DNA of 7,969 nucleotides from Betaproteobacteria bacterium (GTDB lineage Bacteria > Pseudomonadota > Gammaproteobacteria > Burkholderiales > Rhodocyclaceae), in contig BNUC01000153.1 of NCBI GenBank assembly GCA_025997075.1, positions 1-7,969 on the forward strand, written 5' to 3'. Every line of letters starts with the position of its first letter. The first letter of the stretch is position 1. A program made the translations under genes and the position numbers. The notes beneath the pieces are model-generated. The model ran no database searches and was not told the origin of the DNA. It saw only the letters and a list, made by a program, of their open reading frames with translations. Of the stretch, positions 6,086 through 7,969 are shown one piece after another.

Positions 6086-7506
6086 ACATCTCCGTCCGTT
6101 TTTTCCTCGGTTACTTCCTCGTTCTGGGACTGGCTGCCTGGTTCGTGCTGAACATCGTTACCGACGAGATATCCCCCGGGCTGCGGCAGGTGCGGGAAGA
6201 AATGCAGGTGGATGCCGCCCACCTGCTCGCCGAATTCGCCGCCGACGATCTCGCGCAGGGCCGCATCGGTAACGGCGCATTCGCCGCCGCGCTCGACGCG
6301 GTCAAACGGCGCGAACCCGGCGCCACTATTTTTGACATTAAAAAAGGACAAGTGGATTTCCGCGTCTATATCACCGACCTCCGCGGTAAAGTGATTTTCG
6401 ATTCCGAAGGACGGGCGCTGGGCGAGGATTTCTCGCAATGGAGCGACATCGCCCGCACCCTGCGCGGCGAGTATGGCGCGCGCACTTCACGGGAAGACCC
6501 TGATGACCCTGCTACCTCTTCCATGTACGTCGCCGCGCCGATGCTCCGGGACGGCGAGCTCATCGGCGTGCTCTCGCTGGCCAAGCCGACGGTAACGCTC
6601 ATCCCCTATATCGAGCGCATGACCAGCCGCATCCGTTCCAGCAGCTTCGTCATGCTCTCCGTTTCCGCCCTCATCGGGATTCTCTTTTCCGCCTGGCTCA
6701 CCTGGTCGATTCACGGCCTGATTCGTTACGCGCGCGACGTGAGCACCGGACGCAAGGCCGCGCCGCCGACCAGCGGCGGCAAACAGTTTTCCGAGTTGGC
6801 GCGCGCGCTGGCCGCCATGCGCGAACGGCTGGAAGGCAAGCAATACGTGGAAAAGTACGTACAGAACCTCGCCCACGAAATGAAAAGTCCGCTCACCGCC
6901 ATCGTCTCCGCCGCCGAATTGCTGGAAGGCAAGCCACCGGAAGCCGAACGGCAACGCTTTGCCGCGCTGATCCAGGAGCAGTCGGGCCGCATGCAGCTCA
7001 TCATCGAACGCATGCTGCAACTGGCCAGGGTCGAGCAACTGCAACGGCTGGAAGACAACCAGCCGCTCGATCTGGCCGATCTCGTCCGTCAGACCGTCGC
7101 CACCCGCGCCAGCGCGCTAGAAAAGCGCAATCTCGGCGTAAAAATTGACGCCGAAGGCGCGTTCCCCTGTCATGGTGACGCCTTTTTGCTGCAACAGGCG
7201 CTCGCCAATCTTCTCGACAACGCCATCGACTTCTCTCCCGCTGGCGGCGCAATCGACATCGCCCTGCAAAAAACACCCGGCAAGCTGCGCCTCACGGTGC
7301 GTGACCGCGGCGAAGGCGCGCCCGATTACGCCCTGCCACAAATCTTCGAGCGCTTCTATTCCCTCCCGCGTCCCGCCACCGGCCGCAAAAGCACCGGCCT
7401 GGGACTGCCTTTCGCGCGCGAAGTCGCGCAACTGCACGGCGGCGACGCGCGTCTTGGCAACCATCCGCAAGGCGGCGCGGAAGTGACGCTGGAGATTTCA
7501 GCCTGA
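6082..7506 (+). CDS. creC: Sensor histidine kinase CreC
   Basis: A 474-residue membrane kinase, the same length as E. coli CreC as I recall it. The GTG start at 6082 overlaps the creB stop, and the N-terminus VNISVRFFLGYFLVLGLAAWFVL matches CreC; the open frame upstream to 5839 is only an overlap with creB. Membrane segments are at about 7-27 and 188-208, with a periplasmic sensor domain between them containing YITDLRGKVIFDS, TLRGEYGART and MYVAAPMLRDGELIGVLS, all CreC-like. Then come a HAMP-like region (209-255), the phospho-acceptor H265 in LAHEMKSPLTAI, the N box LANLLDNAIDF (374-384), the G1 box with D408 in VRDRGEG, the F box IFERFYSLPR (421-430) and the G2 box KSTGLGL (436-442). All catalytic elements are intact. 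It should autophosphorylate and pass phosphate to D51 of CreB. The signal is unknown; metabolic state and cell-wall stress are proposed for the family. Confidence 0.95.
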   Translation: MNISVRFFLGYFLVLGLAAWFVLNIVTDEISPGLRQVREEMQVDAAHLLAEFAADDLAQGRIGNGAFAAALDAVKRREPGATIFDIKKGQVDFRVYITDLRGKVIFDSEGRALGEDFSQWSDIARTLRGEYGARTSREDPDDPATSSMYVAAPMLRDGELIGVLSLAKPTVTLIPYIERMTSRIRSSSFVMLSVSALIGILFSAWLTWSIHGLIRYARDVSTGRKAAPPTSGGKQFSELARALAAMRERLEGKQYVEKYVQNLAHEMKSPLTAIVSAAELLEGKPPEAERQRFAALIQEQSGRMQLIIERMLQLARVEQLQRLEDNQPLDLADLVRQTVATRASALEKRNLGVKIDAEGAFPCHGDAFLLQQALANLLDNAIDFSPAGGAIDIALQKTPGKLRLTVRDRGEGAPDYALPQIFERFYSLPRPATGRKSTGLGLPFAREVAQLHGGDARLGNHPQGGAEVTLEISA

Positions 7507-7517
7507 TTCATTCGGAT

Positions 7518-7535
7518 TAGAGCGTTTTACGTTTA
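7518..7535 (-). repeat. 18-bp dispersed repeat, right copy
   Basis: TAGAGCGTTTTACGTTTA is the inverted partner of 901-918 with one mismatch. It begins 12 bases after the creC stop and ends seven bases before the palindromic element at 7542. Confidence 0.5.
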
Positions 7536-7541
7536 GATTTT

Positions 7542-7647
7542 GTAGGTTGGGTAAGCGAAGCGCAACCCGACAAACGTAAACAAGCGGCGCTATGCGCCGG
7601 AAGATACGACCGTCGGGATGCGCCGCTTCGCGGCTTTCCCAACCTAC
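7542..7647. repeat. 106-bp palindromic intergenic element (GTAGGTTGGG ends)
   Basis: Perfect 10-base inverted ends GTAGGTTGGG (7542-7551) and CCCAACCTAC (7638-7647). The similarity continues inward imperfectly: both arms read GTAGGTTGGG, then AAGC, GAAGCG and CCCGAC with small insertions. The interior has further self-complementary GCGGCG / CGCCGC stretches. Elements of this type are common between genes in betaproteobacteria and some gammaproteobacteria. There is no coding capacity. It could fold in the creC transcript and act as a 3' end structure. Confidence 0.75.
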
Positions 7648-7670
7648 GATTGCTCGGAAACGCCCCAGAA

Positions 7671-7708
7671 TAAAAACCGCCCTGGCGGCAAAAAGCCGGC
7701 CAGGGCGG
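7671..7708 (-). terminator. Rho-independent terminator for a leftward gene beyond the right side
   Basis: A 10-bp perfect stem CCGCCCTGGC (7677-7686) / GCCAGGGCGG (7699-7708) with further GGC/GCC pairs inside it. On the minus strand it is immediately followed by TTTTTATT (7676-7669). This is a textbook intrinsic terminator for minus-strand transcription. On the plus strand no T-run follows, so it is less suited to ending creC transcripts. No convincing minus-strand gene is visible between it and the right edge, so the gene served may start further right or the transcript may be non-coding. Confidence 0.7.
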
Positions 7709-7797
7709 GAATGTGCGCATTCAGGCGTCTGCCGGTTGCCCATATCTTGAATTTCGCCAATACCTCATTGATTTCATCGTAAAACTAACTCTGGTTT

Positions 7798-7854
7798 GAA
7801 ACCCCGCTCGCAAGAAAGGTGGGAGCCATACCCCTTTCTTACGGCTGGGGTTTC
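7798..7854. other. Long two-part hairpin, function unknown
   Basis: Outer stem GAAACCCC (7798-7805) / GGGGTTTC (7847-7854) and inner stem AAGAAAGG (7812-7819) / CCTTTCTT (7833-7840), separated by a symmetric six-by-six internal loop. The 16 paired bases are exact. No T-tract follows on either strand. It matches no riboswitch core that I know. It could be part of a structured RNA leading to the minus-strand terminator at 7671, or a repeat element. Confidence 0.45.
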
Positions 7855-7876
7855 GGCGATCGTTTTGGGAGGGGAT

Positions 7877-7909
7877 GCAAACTCATGGAGAAACATGAGC
7901 GGCGTTTGC
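7877..7909. other. Bulged hairpin, function unknown
   Basis: GCAAA (7877-7881) pairs with TTTGC (7905-7909), and CTCATG (7882-7887) with CATGAG (7894-7899) around a GAGAAA loop, leaving a five-base bulge on the 3' side. It lies between the long hairpin at 7798 and the repeat at 7913. It is likely part of the same intergenic structure cluster. Confidence 0.4.
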
Positions 7910-7912
7910 TTT

Positions 7913-7963
7913 CCCTCGCCCGCTTGCGGGAGAGGGTGCCCCGGCAGGGGCGGGTGAGGGGGG
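7913..7963. repeat. GC-rich intergenic repeat (CCCTC..GAGGG, GGGTGAGGG type)
   Basis: A stem CCCTC-G-CCCGC / GCGGG-A-GAGGG at 7913-7936 is followed by a second stem GCCCC / GGGGC at 7938-7951 and then GGGTGAGGGG. This layout is a widespread proteobacterial intergenic repeat. It runs to near the right edge and may continue beyond it. Confidence 0.65.
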
Positions 7964-7969
7964 GTTGGA

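Noticed and set aside
6487..7044. Minus-strand frame of 185 codons opposite creC
   Set aside because: Antisense to the HAMP and dimerisation regions of CreC; His/Gly/Arg-rich shadow translation.
7498..7743. Minus-strand frame of 81 codons to the right of creC
   Set aside because: It runs through the terminator stem and the palindromic element and overlaps the creC end; the translation follows the repeats rather than any protein.
7798..7909. Hairpins considered as a riboswitch or CRISPR unit
   Set aside because: No known riboswitch core is visible and there is no regularly spaced direct repeat; recorded only as structure of unknown role.

Overview
The window looks like a chromosomal segment of a GC-rich Gram-negative proteobacterium. 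A betaproteobacterium is most likely, for example of the Nitrosomonadales/Gallionella type. This rests on the CreB/CreC/CreD set, on the dense small intergenic repeats (hairpin ATTCCCGC-CTTC-GCGGGAAT, a GTAGGTTGGG palindrome, and a CCCTC..GAGGG / GGGTGAGGG repeat) and on codon use. The taxonomic call is an inference from sequence style, not from a marker gene.

Layout from left to right: (1) 2-775 (+) is the 3' part of a PdxA/PdxA2-family dehydrogenase whose start lies outside the window. (2) 776-963 is a short convergent intergenic gap with one hairpin repeat and an 18-bp repeat. (3) 964-2409 (-) encodes a membrane-anchored glycoside hydrolase family 3 (NagZ-like) protein. (4) 2410-2623 carries three copies of the hairpin repeat. 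(5) 2624-4069 (-) is creD. It is preceded by a perfect CreB-type direct repeat (TTCAC-N6-TTCAC on the coding strand) at 4196-4211 and a second, degenerate pair at 4163-4178. (6) 4282-5283 (-) is a lower-GC block: a well-started 245-residue protein I cannot name, followed in the same frame after a TGA by about 87 more open codons. (7) 5393-6085 and 6082-7506 (+) are creB and creC, overlapping by GTGA. (8) 7507-7969 has no convincing gene. It holds a palindromic repeat element, a strong terminator for a leftward gene to the right of the window, and several hairpins and repeats.

How the parts fit: CreC (sensor kinase) and CreB (response regulator) form the two-component system known from E. coli and, as BlrAB, from Aeromonas. 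CreD is its classical regulon member. Here creD is not in the E. coli creABCD order. It points away from creBC, with the unknown block between, yet it keeps an exact match to the CreB-box consensus upstream, so the regulatory link appears conserved despite the rearrangement. The membrane-anchored NagZ-like enzyme downstream of creD on the same strand is notable because Cre/Blr systems are tied to cell-wall and beta-lactam stress. The best candidate for something undescribed is the block at 4282-5283 and its relation to the Cre system.
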